This document shows positions 1-6,992 of a stretch of 10,594 nucleotides of DNA, piece after piece. The position numbers and the translations under genes were made by a program. How positions within the stretch are numbered: the stretch's first letter is position 1; each line of letters begins with the position of its first letter. The notes below the pieces were generated by a model. That model was given only the letters and a program-made list of their open reading frames with translations. It made no database searches and was not told where the DNA came from. This DNA is from Phycisphaerales bacterium (GTDB lineage: Bacteria > Planctomycetota > Phycisphaerae > Sedimentisphaerales > Anaerohalosphaeraceae), in contig DRGS01000124.1 of the NCBI GenBank assembly GCA_011053245.1, positions 1-10,594 of the forward strand. Reading direction: 5' to 3'.

Positions 1-19
1 AGATGTGTATAAGAGACAG
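1..19 (+). other. Nextera/Tn5 transposase adapter remnant (artefact)
   Basis: The first 19 bases are AGATGTGTATAAGAGACAG, identical to the Tn5 mosaic-end sequence carried by Nextera/tagmentation library adapters. It sits exactly at the contig edge, as expected for untrimmed adapter at the end of an assembly. Read in the frame of the first gene it supplies a false GTG start and the peptide MYKRQ, a known contamination signature in protein databases. Genomic sequence should be taken to start at base 20. A real Tn5 end is unlikely because no transposase or other IS sequence is present. Confidence 0.96.
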
Positions 20-1447
20 GTGCATGTGATACTTGGCTGGTTTATACCGGGGCTTATCATAGTATTAGGTGCTGAAATTGTTCTCAACGTCATACTGGAT
101 ATATACCGCCCGCGTATCGAGGGTCAATACAGCAGGAGCGCCTTTGACAGCCGTTTGCTGGGTATGCTCAATGAACCCGGCGGAATTTTGCATACGTTCG
201 CAAGCGCTATCGATTACCAGTTTGGGTTTAAGGTTTCGCAAACGTGGTTCTATCGACTGATAGAAAAAGCTATTATTCCTCTGGCCGTCTTTTCCATGGC
301 GACAATCTATCTGCTTACATGCTTTGTCGTTGTCGGTCCCGGTCAGGAAGCGATAATCGAGCATTTCGGTTCGTTTGAAAACGGTGGAAGGCTTGTCGGT
401 CCGGGCATTGCGTTCAAACTTCCGTGGCCGCTGGATGTTACTCGTAAATATTCGACTAAGGAAATTCATCAGATTAATATTGGGTTTGTCGAAGATGATT
501 CTCCGGAAGCCGACGCGAAAAAACTTATGCCGATCCTCTGGGGCGAGCAGCATTACGATGAAGAATATAATCTACTTATACCGGCAAAAACAGAGGGGGT
601 CGATCTCGAAAAGGGAGCGGTTCCGATAAGTCTTGTCCGTGCGGCGGTTCCGGTTCAGTACCATATAAGGGATCTTTATGAATTTGTGTATAACCACCGC
701 GATTCTGAAAAGATGCTCGAATCGATATGTTATAGTGAGCTTGCCCGTTTTGCCGCAAGCGCCGGGATCGAGACTGAAGATGACAGTACCGCCGATACGA
801 GTTTGCTCGGAGGCGGACGGGCTGCGGCTGCGAAGGAACTGACCGTGCGCATTCAGGAAGCTGCCGACGACGCGGGCCTCGGAGTGGAGATCGTCTTTGT
901 CGGATTGCAGGGCGTTCATCCTCCACCAGAAGTAGCCGAGGATTATCAGGCGGTCATAGGTTCGGTACAGGACAAACAGGCCGATATACTTTATGCCCAG
1001 GCAGAACGTAATCAGATATTGGCTGCTCTTGCCGGTTCGGTTGCTCAGGCGAACGAACTTTATGACATGGTGATTGAATTGCAAAATGCTAAGGATTCCG
1101 GCAATACCGCACTGAGCGAAAGGTTAAGCGCGGAACTGGAAAGTGCTTTTGAAAATGCAAGGGGCGATATTTTCAAGACTCTCCGGGAAGCCGAGATCGC
1201 GGCCTTTGAAAAGGTTGTGCTTGCTCAGGCAGAGGGAAAAAGATTTCAGGACCAGGTGCTTGCTTACAAGGCGTCACCCGATATTTATAAACGACAGTTG
1301 AGGCTTGCGATGCTGGAAGAGGCACTTGCCAATGTTCGCAAGTATGTAGTTATAGCTGAAGATGAAGACGCTCAGGTGTATATAATCGATCTTCAGGAAA
1401 AACTCGCACCGGATCTTTACGACCTGAATCTGGATGCGATCGAATAG
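20..1447 (+). CDS. HflK-like SPFH/Band-7 membrane protein, 5'-truncated
   Basis: This is a partial gene whose real start lies upstream of the contig; the apparent GTG start at base 5 is in adapter sequence. About 475 genuine residues remain. Counting from base 5, there are two membrane segments, about 8-31 and 88-110. The second is followed directly by the SPFH entry region: 'VVVGPGQEAIIEHFG' (about 108-122) and 'VGPGIAFKLPWPLD' (131-144). Residues 291-325 carry the HflK-type end of the domain, with 'GVHPPPEVAEDYQAVIGSVQDK'-like spacing around the PPPEV motif. A long Ala/Glu/Gln-rich helical region, probably coiled coil, covers about 325-445. An acidic insertion (about 160-205) separates the two halves of the SPFH domain. 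SPFH proteins form ring or cage assemblies in membranes, and HflK/HflC regulate FtsH. The extra upstream membrane segment distinguishes this protein from E. coli HflK, which has one N-terminal helix. It is followed 82 nt later by hflC. SPFH membership is secure; a role with FtsH is inferred. Confidence 0.88.
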   Translation: MHVILGWFIPGLIIVLGAEIVLNVILDIYRPRIEGQYSRSAFDSRLLGMLNEPGGILHTFASAIDYQFGFKVSQTWFYRLIEKAIIPLAVFSMATIYLLTCFVVVGPGQEAIIEHFGSFENGGRLVGPGIAFKLPWPLDVTRKYSTKEIHQINIGFVEDDSPEADAKKLMPILWGEQHYDEEYNLLIPAKTEGVDLEKGAVPISLVRAAVPVQYHIRDLYEFVYNHRDSEKMLESICYSELARFAASAGIETEDDSTADTSLLGGGRAAAAKELTVRIQEAADDAGLGVEIVFVGLQGVHPPPEVAEDYQAVIGSVQDKQADILYAQAERNQILAALAGSVAQANELYDMVIELQNAKDSGNTALSERLSAELESAFENARGDIFKTLREAEIAAFEKVVLAQAEGKRFQDQVLAYKASPDIYKRQLRLAMLEEALANVRKYVVIAEDEDAQVYIIDLQEKLAPDLYDLNLDAIE

Positions 1448-1529
1448 CACCCTTATATGGGAATAAACCCGGGCGGCATCAATTGTAATTGGTATGTTGA
1501 AGTTAAACTTTAATTTAAGGTAATGTGAG

Positions 1530-2420
1530 ATGAAGAATTTATCGGTTATTGGTTTTGTTTTACTGATCGTAGTTGTTTTGGGACTGTTTCTGGTCTCGTT
1601 TCAGGTCAGGGAAACTGAAAAGGTTTTGATCACGACTTTCGGTAAGCCTACGAGGACGATCGAGGAGCCGGGTTTGAAGTGGAAGCTGCCTCCGCCGATC
1701 CAGAGGATCCACAGGTTCGATTCGCGTGGTCACCTTTTCGAAGGTGCTATGGAAGAGACGACTACTCGCGGCGGTGAAACGATACTTGTAAGCAGTGATG
1801 TGGTCTGGACCATTGGCGACCCGAAGGGATTTCTCGAAAAGGTAAATGACGAGAAGGGCGCTGAAGAGTATTTGAGAAGTTTGCTGCGACATACGCAGAA
1901 TGAGGTTATCGGTGAGTATTATTTCAGCGAGTTTATCAACTCCGACCGTGATAAGATCAAGTTTGACGAGATTGGGAACAAGATGTTTGAGAGTCTTCGC
2001 GAGAAGGCTTCGGAAGCTTATAGCATTGAGATCAAGAGCGTGGGGATCAGGCAGCTTGGCATTAACGAGAAGGTTACTGAAAATGTTTTCGAGAGGATGC
2101 GTGCCGACCGTCAGCGAAAGACCGAGGCGATCCTTTCCGAGGGGGCTGCCGAGGCGACGCGTATCAGAACCGATGCCGAATTGAAGAAGACGCGGCTGTT
2201 GACGATCGTTGAGGCTCAGGCTCAGGCTTTGCGAGGTGAAGGTGACGCAGAAGCCGCGAAATATTATAAGCTGCTCGATGCCGATCCGGAGTTTGCGATG
2301 TTTTTACGAGACATCGAGGCTCTTAAGAATATACTGGCGGAAAAGTCCACTATAATTCTGGGTGCGGAAACCGAGCCGTTGAAATTGCTCAAGAGTATAC
2401 CGAATATAACGCCTAAGTAG
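1530..2420 (+). CDS. hflC: HflC-type SPFH protease modulator
   Basis: This encodes 296 residues, somewhat shorter than E. coli HflC (about 334). One N-terminal membrane anchor (about 5-24) is followed by the SPFH domain, opening with 'VRETEKVLITTFGKP' and 'EEPGLKWKLPPPIQ' (about 46-58). The HflC hallmark lies at about 185-215: 'VFERMRADRQRKTEA' and an alanine/glutamate-rich helix. It is followed by 'GEGDAEAAKYYKLLDADPEF' (about 236-255) and an 'EALKNILAEKSTIIL' segment. In E. coli, HflC pairs with HflK on the periplasmic side of the inner membrane around FtsH and tunes degradation of membrane proteins. The ATG at 1530 is supported by AAGG at 1517-1520, nine bases upstream, and by the anchor starting right after it. 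It lies between two HflK-like genes, an order (K-like, C, K-like) that differs from E. coli hflK-hflC. No strong promoter is visible in the 82-nt gap before it. Confidence 0.9.
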   Translation: MKNLSVIGFVLLIVVVLGLFLVSFQVRETEKVLITTFGKPTRTIEEPGLKWKLPPPIQRIHRFDSRGHLFEGAMEETTTRGGETILVSSDVVWTIGDPKGFLEKVNDEKGAEEYLRSLLRHTQNEVIGEYYFSEFINSDRDKIKFDEIGNKMFESLREKASEAYSIEIKSVGIRQLGINEKVTENVFERMRADRQRKTEAILSEGAAEATRIRTDAELKKTRLLTIVEAQAQALRGEGDAEAAKYYKLLDADPEFAMFLRDIEALKNILAEKSTIILGAETEPLKLLKSIPNITPK

Positions 2421-2463
2421 TGATCGTAAAGAAACACATTATAAAATTGTAAATGGTATAGAT

Positions 2464-3738
2464 ATGACAGATGAAGAAATCAAACAGGAGCAGGATCCAG
2501 TATCTGAAGTTCAGGATGCGCTCGGTTTTGACGATGCGGGCAAATCTCTTGCGAAGGCTCTGAGACTGAGTTTTGTCATTCTCAAGATAGTTATGGTAAT
2601 CCTGGTTGCGTTCTTTCTTGTTTCGGGGATATTCGAAGTCAAGGAAGATGAGCAGGCTATTGTGCTGCGGTTCGGCGAGATACAAGGTATAGGCAAGGAT
2701 CGTGTGCTTGGTCCGGGTCTGCATTTTGCATGGCCGGAACCGATAGATGAAATAGTTGCTTTGCCGGTAAAACGGGTTCAACCGCTGGCGATCAATTCCT
2801 TCTGGTATTATGAGAGTCCGAGTGACAAGCTAAGGGCGCAAGCCAGATTTGGCAAGACATTGAACCCGGCAAAGGACGGTTACTGTCTTACTGCAAACGA
2901 TAGTATCGCAGGGGCGGGAACAAGCGATTACAATATCGTTCATGCGCAATGGATACTTGACTATACGATAGATTTTCCGGAACGATTTTTCAGGAATGTT
3001 TATTACAGGGCTCCGAAGCCGGGCGAAGATTTTATCGATGTGATGGCTGAGACGGTTAACCCGCTGCTTGAGGCTATGGTAGCCGACGCGGTAGTTGCCA
3101 CGATGGTAAATTATACTATCGAAGAAGCAATTAAGAGCAAAACCTATATCGCAAGGGATGTGCAGAGGCGAGTGCAGCAAAAGCTCGACAGTATCGGCAG
3201 CGGTATCCGGGTTGTTACGATGCAGGCGAAAAAGATCACATGGCCGCGGCAGGTTGATGCCGATTTCCAGCAATCGAACAAGGCGAAACAGGAAAGTCAG
3301 AAGCAAATAACCGAAGCAAAGAGTTATGCCGAAAAGACCCTGAATGAAGCAGGCGGATTTGAGGCGGAAGAAGTTCTTGCGGCTCTCGAAGATACGACAA
3401 TAATCGGTGATCAGCGTCTGTTGCAGTTTTTACGTCTTGCAGGTACCGCTCAGGAGATGCTCGCCGATGCAAAGGCGTATAAGACGAAAGTTGTGGAAAC
3501 GGCAAAGACCAACGCCGATTATCTCCAGAAACTTTTGCCGGAGTATCAGAAACGTCCGAAGCTGGTTTTGCAGGAGATATATCGCAGCGCGATCGAAGAG
3601 GTGCTGGCTGGCGCCGATGAGAAGATATTTATAGAGTCTTCCGGAGGCGGCAAAGCCAGAGAACTTCGTGTGCTGATAAACAGGGATCCGTCGATCAAAC
3701 GGACTAAAACAAAAGAAAAAGATCAGGGCGGACTATAA
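2464..3738 (+). CDS. HflK-like SPFH/Band-7 membrane protein (second copy)
   Basis: This encodes 424 residues, close to E. coli HflK in length (about 419). An acidic cytoplasmic leader (1-34) precedes one membrane anchor (about 36-54). The SPFH domain then begins with 'VKEDEQAIVLRFGEI' and 'VLGPGLHFAWPEPIDEI' (about 81-97). A longer loop than in E. coli HflK follows (about 110-150), before 'YNIVHAQWILDYTIDFPERF'. The stretch 'GSGIRVVTMQAKKITWPRQV' (about 245-264) matches the HflK segment where SPFH passes into the long helix. The helical C-terminal half (about 265-380) is rich in Lys, Glu, Gln and Ala. The tail 381-424 is basic and probably flexible. It begins 43 nt after hflC with no clear Shine-Dalgarno sequence. 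The start is chosen because it gives a normal leader before the anchor. It probably forms hetero-oligomers with the two SPFH proteins encoded upstream. Calling it hflK would be reasonable, but the first gene is equally HflK-like, so I leave the symbol blank. Confidence 0.88.
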   Translation: MTDEEIKQEQDPVSEVQDALGFDDAGKSLAKALRLSFVILKIVMVILVAFFLVSGIFEVKEDEQAIVLRFGEIQGIGKDRVLGPGLHFAWPEPIDEIVALPVKRVQPLAINSFWYYESPSDKLRAQARFGKTLNPAKDGYCLTANDSIAGAGTSDYNIVHAQWILDYTIDFPERFFRNVYYRAPKPGEDFIDVMAETVNPLLEAMVADAVVATMVNYTIEEAIKSKTYIARDVQRRVQQKLDSIGSGIRVVTMQAKKITWPRQVDADFQQSNKAKQESQKQITEAKSYAEKTLNEAGGFEAEEVLAALEDTTIIGDQRLLQFLRLAGTAQEMLADAKAYKTKVVETAKTNADYLQKLLPEYQKRPKLVLQEIYRSAIEEVLAGADEKIFIESSGGGKARELRVLINRDPSIKRTKTKEKDQGGL

Positions 3739-3741
3739 GAG

Positions 3742-5739
3742 ATGGCTCATAGACATTTAAATATTCAGGAACAGGAACTTGCTCACCACGACCGCGCTGG
3801 CTGTTGCGATCATGATCACGGTCAAGTAAAGGGTAAGCAGGTGCGTGTAAGCATTGCTTTGATAGGGACTATAGCAGGTTTTATTTTAATCGCTAACAGC
3901 TTAGTTGTTGAATACGTTATTTCCAAATTCTTTTCCGGGATCGACCCGGATGTCGTTCAGTTAAGTGCGATGTTCGGTGCGATACTTCTCGGAGTGCCGG
4001 TTGTCTGGCATGCGATAAAGTGCATGCTTGCCGGTCATATGCACATGGACGAGTTGGTGGCTCTTGCTATCGTTGCCGCCTTTGCGGTCGGTGATTATCA
4101 GATCGCCGGGATCGTGGCGTCTATAATGCTGGTGGGTGAACTGATGGAAACTCGTACGGCATTAGGGGCGCGTGCCTCTATCGAGTCACTTATCAAACTT
4201 ACGCCAACGGTCGCAAGCCTTGTCGGTTCCGATGGAACGGAAAGCGAAGTCGAGGTAAGCTCGCTCACGACCGGGGATGTTGTTCGTGTTCGGCCCGGCG
4301 ATAATGTACCCGCCGACGGCGAGATCAAAGACGGTATAAGCTCTGTCAATGAGGCTACTATCACAGGCGAATCGCTGCCGGTCGATAAGGTTATTGGGAT
4401 GCAGGTCTTTGCCGGAACGACGAATCTTACCGGAATGCTGGACATCACAGTGACAAAAGCCGGCAAAGATACCACGCTTGGCAAGGTTCAATCGTTGATA
4501 ATGGCAGCGGAAAAATCGCAATTGCCGATCACCCGCATCATCGACCGTTATGTGAAATGGTATGTTCCGACTATTCTTATGATCGCTGTGATCATCTACT
4601 TTTTCACGAATGATATATACCGCTCAATCTCGGCACTGGTTATTTCCTGCCCGTGCGCGTTGATCCTTGCGACACCTACGGCGATGGTCGCTTCACTTTC
4701 TGCGGCTGCGAGATTAGGCATTCTTGTCAAGAATGTATCCCTGCTTGAGATAGCGGGAAAGATAACGGCGATAGTTTTCGATAAGACCGGAACGCTTACG
4801 ACTGGTAAGCTCTTTGTCACAAAGCTGGAGCCTGCTAACGATACCGACCCTGCTGAGTTGCTTGGTCTGGCTGCTTCGGCGGAACAGATGAGTAAGCATC
4901 CGGCTGCGAGAGCTTTGGTGATGCTTGCGAAAGAAGCGAATGTTTCACTGAACGAATCGTCGGATTTCGAAGAGGTTCCGGGTAAGGGCGTTACCGCTTC
5001 GGTTGGTTCGCACAAGGTTCTTGTGGGACGCGATACTTTCCTTAAGGAAAACGGGATCGACATGACGAATGTTTCCGATCCTTCTCTTCATGAAGAGCAG
5101 GGCTTTAGCACTCTTTATGTGTCAAGAGGCAATCAGTGTATCGGGTGGGTTGGCTTGCAGGACAAGGTCAGAGCCGAAGCCCGCAGTGCAGTCGATGAGT
5201 TGCTCGCCGTGGGGGTGAAAAGGGTTACGATGCTCACGGGCGACCGGGCTGAAGTTGCTAACAGGGTTTCGGCGGAACTGGGTTGTACGGATTACAAGGC
5301 CCATTGCCTGCCGCATGATAAGCTGGCGGTTGTCGAAAAGATCAAGGCTGACGGGCACATCGTCGCTGTTGTTGGCGACGGTATAAACGATGCTCCGGCG
5401 TTGGCAGCAGGCGACCTGGGTATTGCGATGGGTGCGGCGGGAAGCGATATAGCGATCAATTCGGCTTCGATAGCTCTTATGAGTGACGATCTGAGGCGTT
5501 TACCGTTCCTTGTTAAGCTGTCCCGCAAGACGAGAGGCGTTATAAATCAGAATCTGTTCTTTGGCATTATGTTTATCGTTGTCGGTATATCTGTTGCCGC
5601 TGCCGGCGGATTGCCCGTAGTGTTGGCGGCAGTGCTGCATCTGGCAGGTTCGGTTGTCGTGATATTTAACAGTGCCCGACTCGTAAGGTTTGGCGAAGAG
5701 CTTCATTCGCATAGCAATGAGGCGTTGCCTTCGGCGTAG
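3742..5739 (+). CDS. P1B-type heavy-metal-translocating ATPase
   Basis: This encodes a 665-residue cation pump that uses ATP to move a transition metal out of the cytoplasm across the inner membrane. All core motifs are intact: TGES (208-211, actuator), SCPCAL (302-307, metal site in helix 6), DKTGT (347-351, phosphorylated Asp347), the KHP version of the P1B His-Pro motif (385-387), TGD (499-501) and GDGIND (545-550). Eight membrane helices fit the P1B plan: about 35-62, 72-90, 104-116, 120-137, 273-288, 294-318, 604-622 and 624-642. There is no GMTCxxC heavy-metal-associated domain. Instead residues 1-30 are rich in metal ligands (HRH, HH, CCDHDH), suggesting a short flexible metal-binding tail. 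Helix 8 reads 'HLAGSVVVIFNSARL', lacking both the MxxSS of Cu pumps and the conserved Asp of Zn/Cd pumps, so the metal cannot be assigned. The ATG is 3 nt after the upstream stop, with a GGGCGG purine-rich stretch nearby, so translational coupling with the SPFH genes is likely. Confidence 0.95.
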   Translation: MAHRHLNIQEQELAHHDRAGCCDHDHGQVKGKQVRVSIALIGTIAGFILIANSLVVEYVISKFFSGIDPDVVQLSAMFGAILLGVPVVWHAIKCMLAGHMHMDELVALAIVAAFAVGDYQIAGIVASIMLVGELMETRTALGARASIESLIKLTPTVASLVGSDGTESEVEVSSLTTGDVVRVRPGDNVPADGEIKDGISSVNEATITGESLPVDKVIGMQVFAGTTNLTGMLDITVTKAGKDTTLGKVQSLIMAAEKSQLPITRIIDRYVKWYVPTILMIAVIIYFFTNDIYRSISALVISCPCALILATPTAMVASLSAAARLGILVKNVSLLEIAGKITAIVFDKTGTLTTGKLFVTKLEPANDTDPAELLGLAASAEQMSKHPAARALVMLAKEANVSLNESSDFEEVPGKGVTASVGSHKVLVGRDTFLKENGIDMTNVSDPSLHEEQGFSTLYVSRGNQCIGWVGLQDKVRAEARSAVDELLAVGVKRVTMLTGDRAEVANRVSAELGCTDYKAHCLPHDKLAVVEKIKADGHIVAVVGDGINDAPALAAGDLGIAMGAAGSDIAINSASIALMSDDLRRLPFLVKLSRKTRGVINQNLFFGIMFIVVGISVAAAGGLPVVLAAVLHLAGSVVVIFNSARLVRFGEELHSHSNEALPSA

Positions 5740-5786
5740 TATCGGGGTAACAGTTTACATGTCTTGAGAGTTATAAGGGTTTTTCC

Positions 5787-6992
5787 GTGGTAACAGAAAA
5801 TGTTGAATATGCAATAGAGACGTTGTCGCTGACCAAGATATTTCCCGATTGGTGGGGACGCGCTAAGGTTATCGCCGTTGAGGATTTGAACCTCCAGGTA
5901 AAGCAAAATGAGGTTTACGGTTTGCTTGGTCCTAACGGTTCGGGCAAGACGACTACGCTCAAAATGCTGCTTTCCCTGCTTCATCCGACAAAGGGGAAGG
6001 CTTTCGTACTCGGATCAAACAGCAGCGACACCGCAATAAGCGCAAGGATCGGGTATCTGCCCGAAGATTCTTATCTATATAAGTACCTGACCGCACGGGA
6101 GACACTCGATTTTTATGGCAGGATATTTGCTCTGCCTTCAAGGGTGAGGAAAGAACGGATCGATGCCCTGCTCGAAATGGTAGGGCTGACGGGTATGGCC
6201 AACCGCGCGGTGGGGACATATTCAAAGGGTATGGCCAGGAGGATAGGGCTTGCTCAGGCACTTATAAATGATCCGGACGTTCTGATACTCGACGAGCCGA
6301 CCTCCGGAATGGATCCGATCGGGACACGCCAGATGAAGGATCTGTTCATTAAATTAGCCAAACGTGGTAAGACGATACTCCTTTGCAGTCATTTGCTTGC
6401 CGACGTTGAGGATGTCTGTGACAGGATAGGCATATTATATGGCGGCAGAATGCAGGTAGAAGGTACCGTTGCTTCACTGCTTCAGAGCAAGGAAGGGAAA
6501 CTGATCCGCACCGGCGGGATAAGCGAGCAGGCGATAGAAAAGATACGACAAATAATTCTCGATGAAAATGAGCAATGTGATGTAAGTGTTCCGAGGGACA
6601 GACTCGAAGAATTTTTTATCAAGATAGTAGCAACTGCTCAGGAGCAGAAACAACGAACCAGCGGCGCTATCAGCACGACCGAGTTGACCGGTTTTCTGGC
6701 TGAGGAGAAAAAACCCTCCGACGTACTCGACAAGCTGGTCTCGGCTGCCGTGCCGGATGCAGCTATTTCTGCTGCCGATATACGGACCGAAAAGGTCATG
6801 CCCATAGAGACAAAATCGACGCACGATGCCGATCTGCTTGGTAAGCTTACAGAAACCGCGGCACCGGCTTCGCAGACAGAAGCGGTCAGCGAGACGGTTC
6901 CCACAGAGGTCGCCGGCGACGACGCCGAAGCGGTGGATAGAGGCGTTCTCGATGACCTTACCGGCAAAGGCGGAGATGGCGAAGATGAGTAA
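5787..6992 (+). CDS. ABC transporter ATP-binding protein with acidic C-terminal tail
   Basis: This encodes 401 residues: a nucleotide-binding domain (about 11-235) plus a long extension. Walker A is GPNGSGKT (48-55), the signature is YSKGM (145-149), Walker B is ILDE (167-170) followed by PTSGMDP, and the switch His is H202 in 'CSHLLADVEDV'. The Q-loop site reads 'GYLPED' (89-94), without the usual Gln; LPE at this spot is common in ATPases of ABC-2 exporters. From about 240 the protein leaves the conserved fold. A short helical region is followed by about 110 residues rich in Ala, Glu, Asp, Thr and Ser (about 290-401), probably disordered. The GTG start is supported by AAGGG at 5775-5779, seven bases upstream, and by homology starting soon after. 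The 3' end overlaps the permease start by 8 nt, so the two are one transporter. The substrate is unknown; the family includes exporters of lipids, polysaccharides, proteins or drugs. Confidence 0.93.
   Translation: MVTENVEYAIETLSLTKIFPDWWGRAKVIAVEDLNLQVKQNEVYGLLGPNGSGKTTTLKMLLSLLHPTKGKAFVLGSNSSDTAISARIGYLPEDSYLYKYLTARETLDFYGRIFALPSRVRKERIDALLEMVGLTGMANRAVGTYSKGMARRIGLAQALINDPDVLILDEPTSGMDPIGTRQMKDLFIKLAKRGKTILLCSHLLADVEDVCDRIGILYGGRMQVEGTVASLLQSKEGKLIRTGGISEQAIEKIRQIILDENEQCDVSVPRDRLEEFFIKIVATAQEQKQRTSGAISTTELTGFLAEEKKPSDVLDKLVSAAVPDAAISAADIRTEKVMPIETKSTHDADLLGKLTETAAPASQTEAVSETVPTEVAGDDAEAVDRGVLDDLTGKGGDGEDE

Noticed and set aside
5..19. GTG start codon at base 5 for the first gene
   Set aside because: It lies inside the sequencing adapter and so is not a biological start.
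65..1084. Long antisense open frames opposite the first SPFH gene (65-553 and 572-1084, minus strand)
   Set aside because: They are shadows of a gene with clear family motifs, have no recognisable domains, and show Arg/Ser/His-rich composition typical of antisense frames.
1448..1529. Possible promoter or terminator in the gap before hflC (TTGTAA 1483-1488, small GGG/CCC and CAATT/AATTG inverted pairs)
   Set aside because: No -10 box with good match at 16-18 bp, stems of only 3-5 bp and no T-run; nothing beyond the AAGG ribosome site is convincing.
2421..2463. AT-rich gap before the third SPFH gene with TATAAA (2440-2445) and TATAGAT (2457-2463)
   Set aside because: There is no matching -35 box, and the second element is too close to the ATG; AT-richness alone explains both.
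4098..5063. Minus-strand frames opposite the metal ATPase
   Set aside because: Low-complexity Ser/Thr/Pro/Val-rich translations produced by reading the complement of a conserved P-type ATPase; no motif or ribosome site supports them.
5740..5786. Possible promoter before the ABC ATPase (TTTACA at 5754, TTATAA at 5771)
   Set aside because: The spacing is only 11 bp, far from the 16-18 bp needed, so it is probably chance in a short intra-operon gap.
6826..6984. N-terminal extension of the permease frame upstream of 6985
   Set aside because: It overlaps the ATPase coding region out of frame, is Arg/Pro-rich, and lacks homology-like sequence. The ATG at 6985 has a well-placed GGAG.
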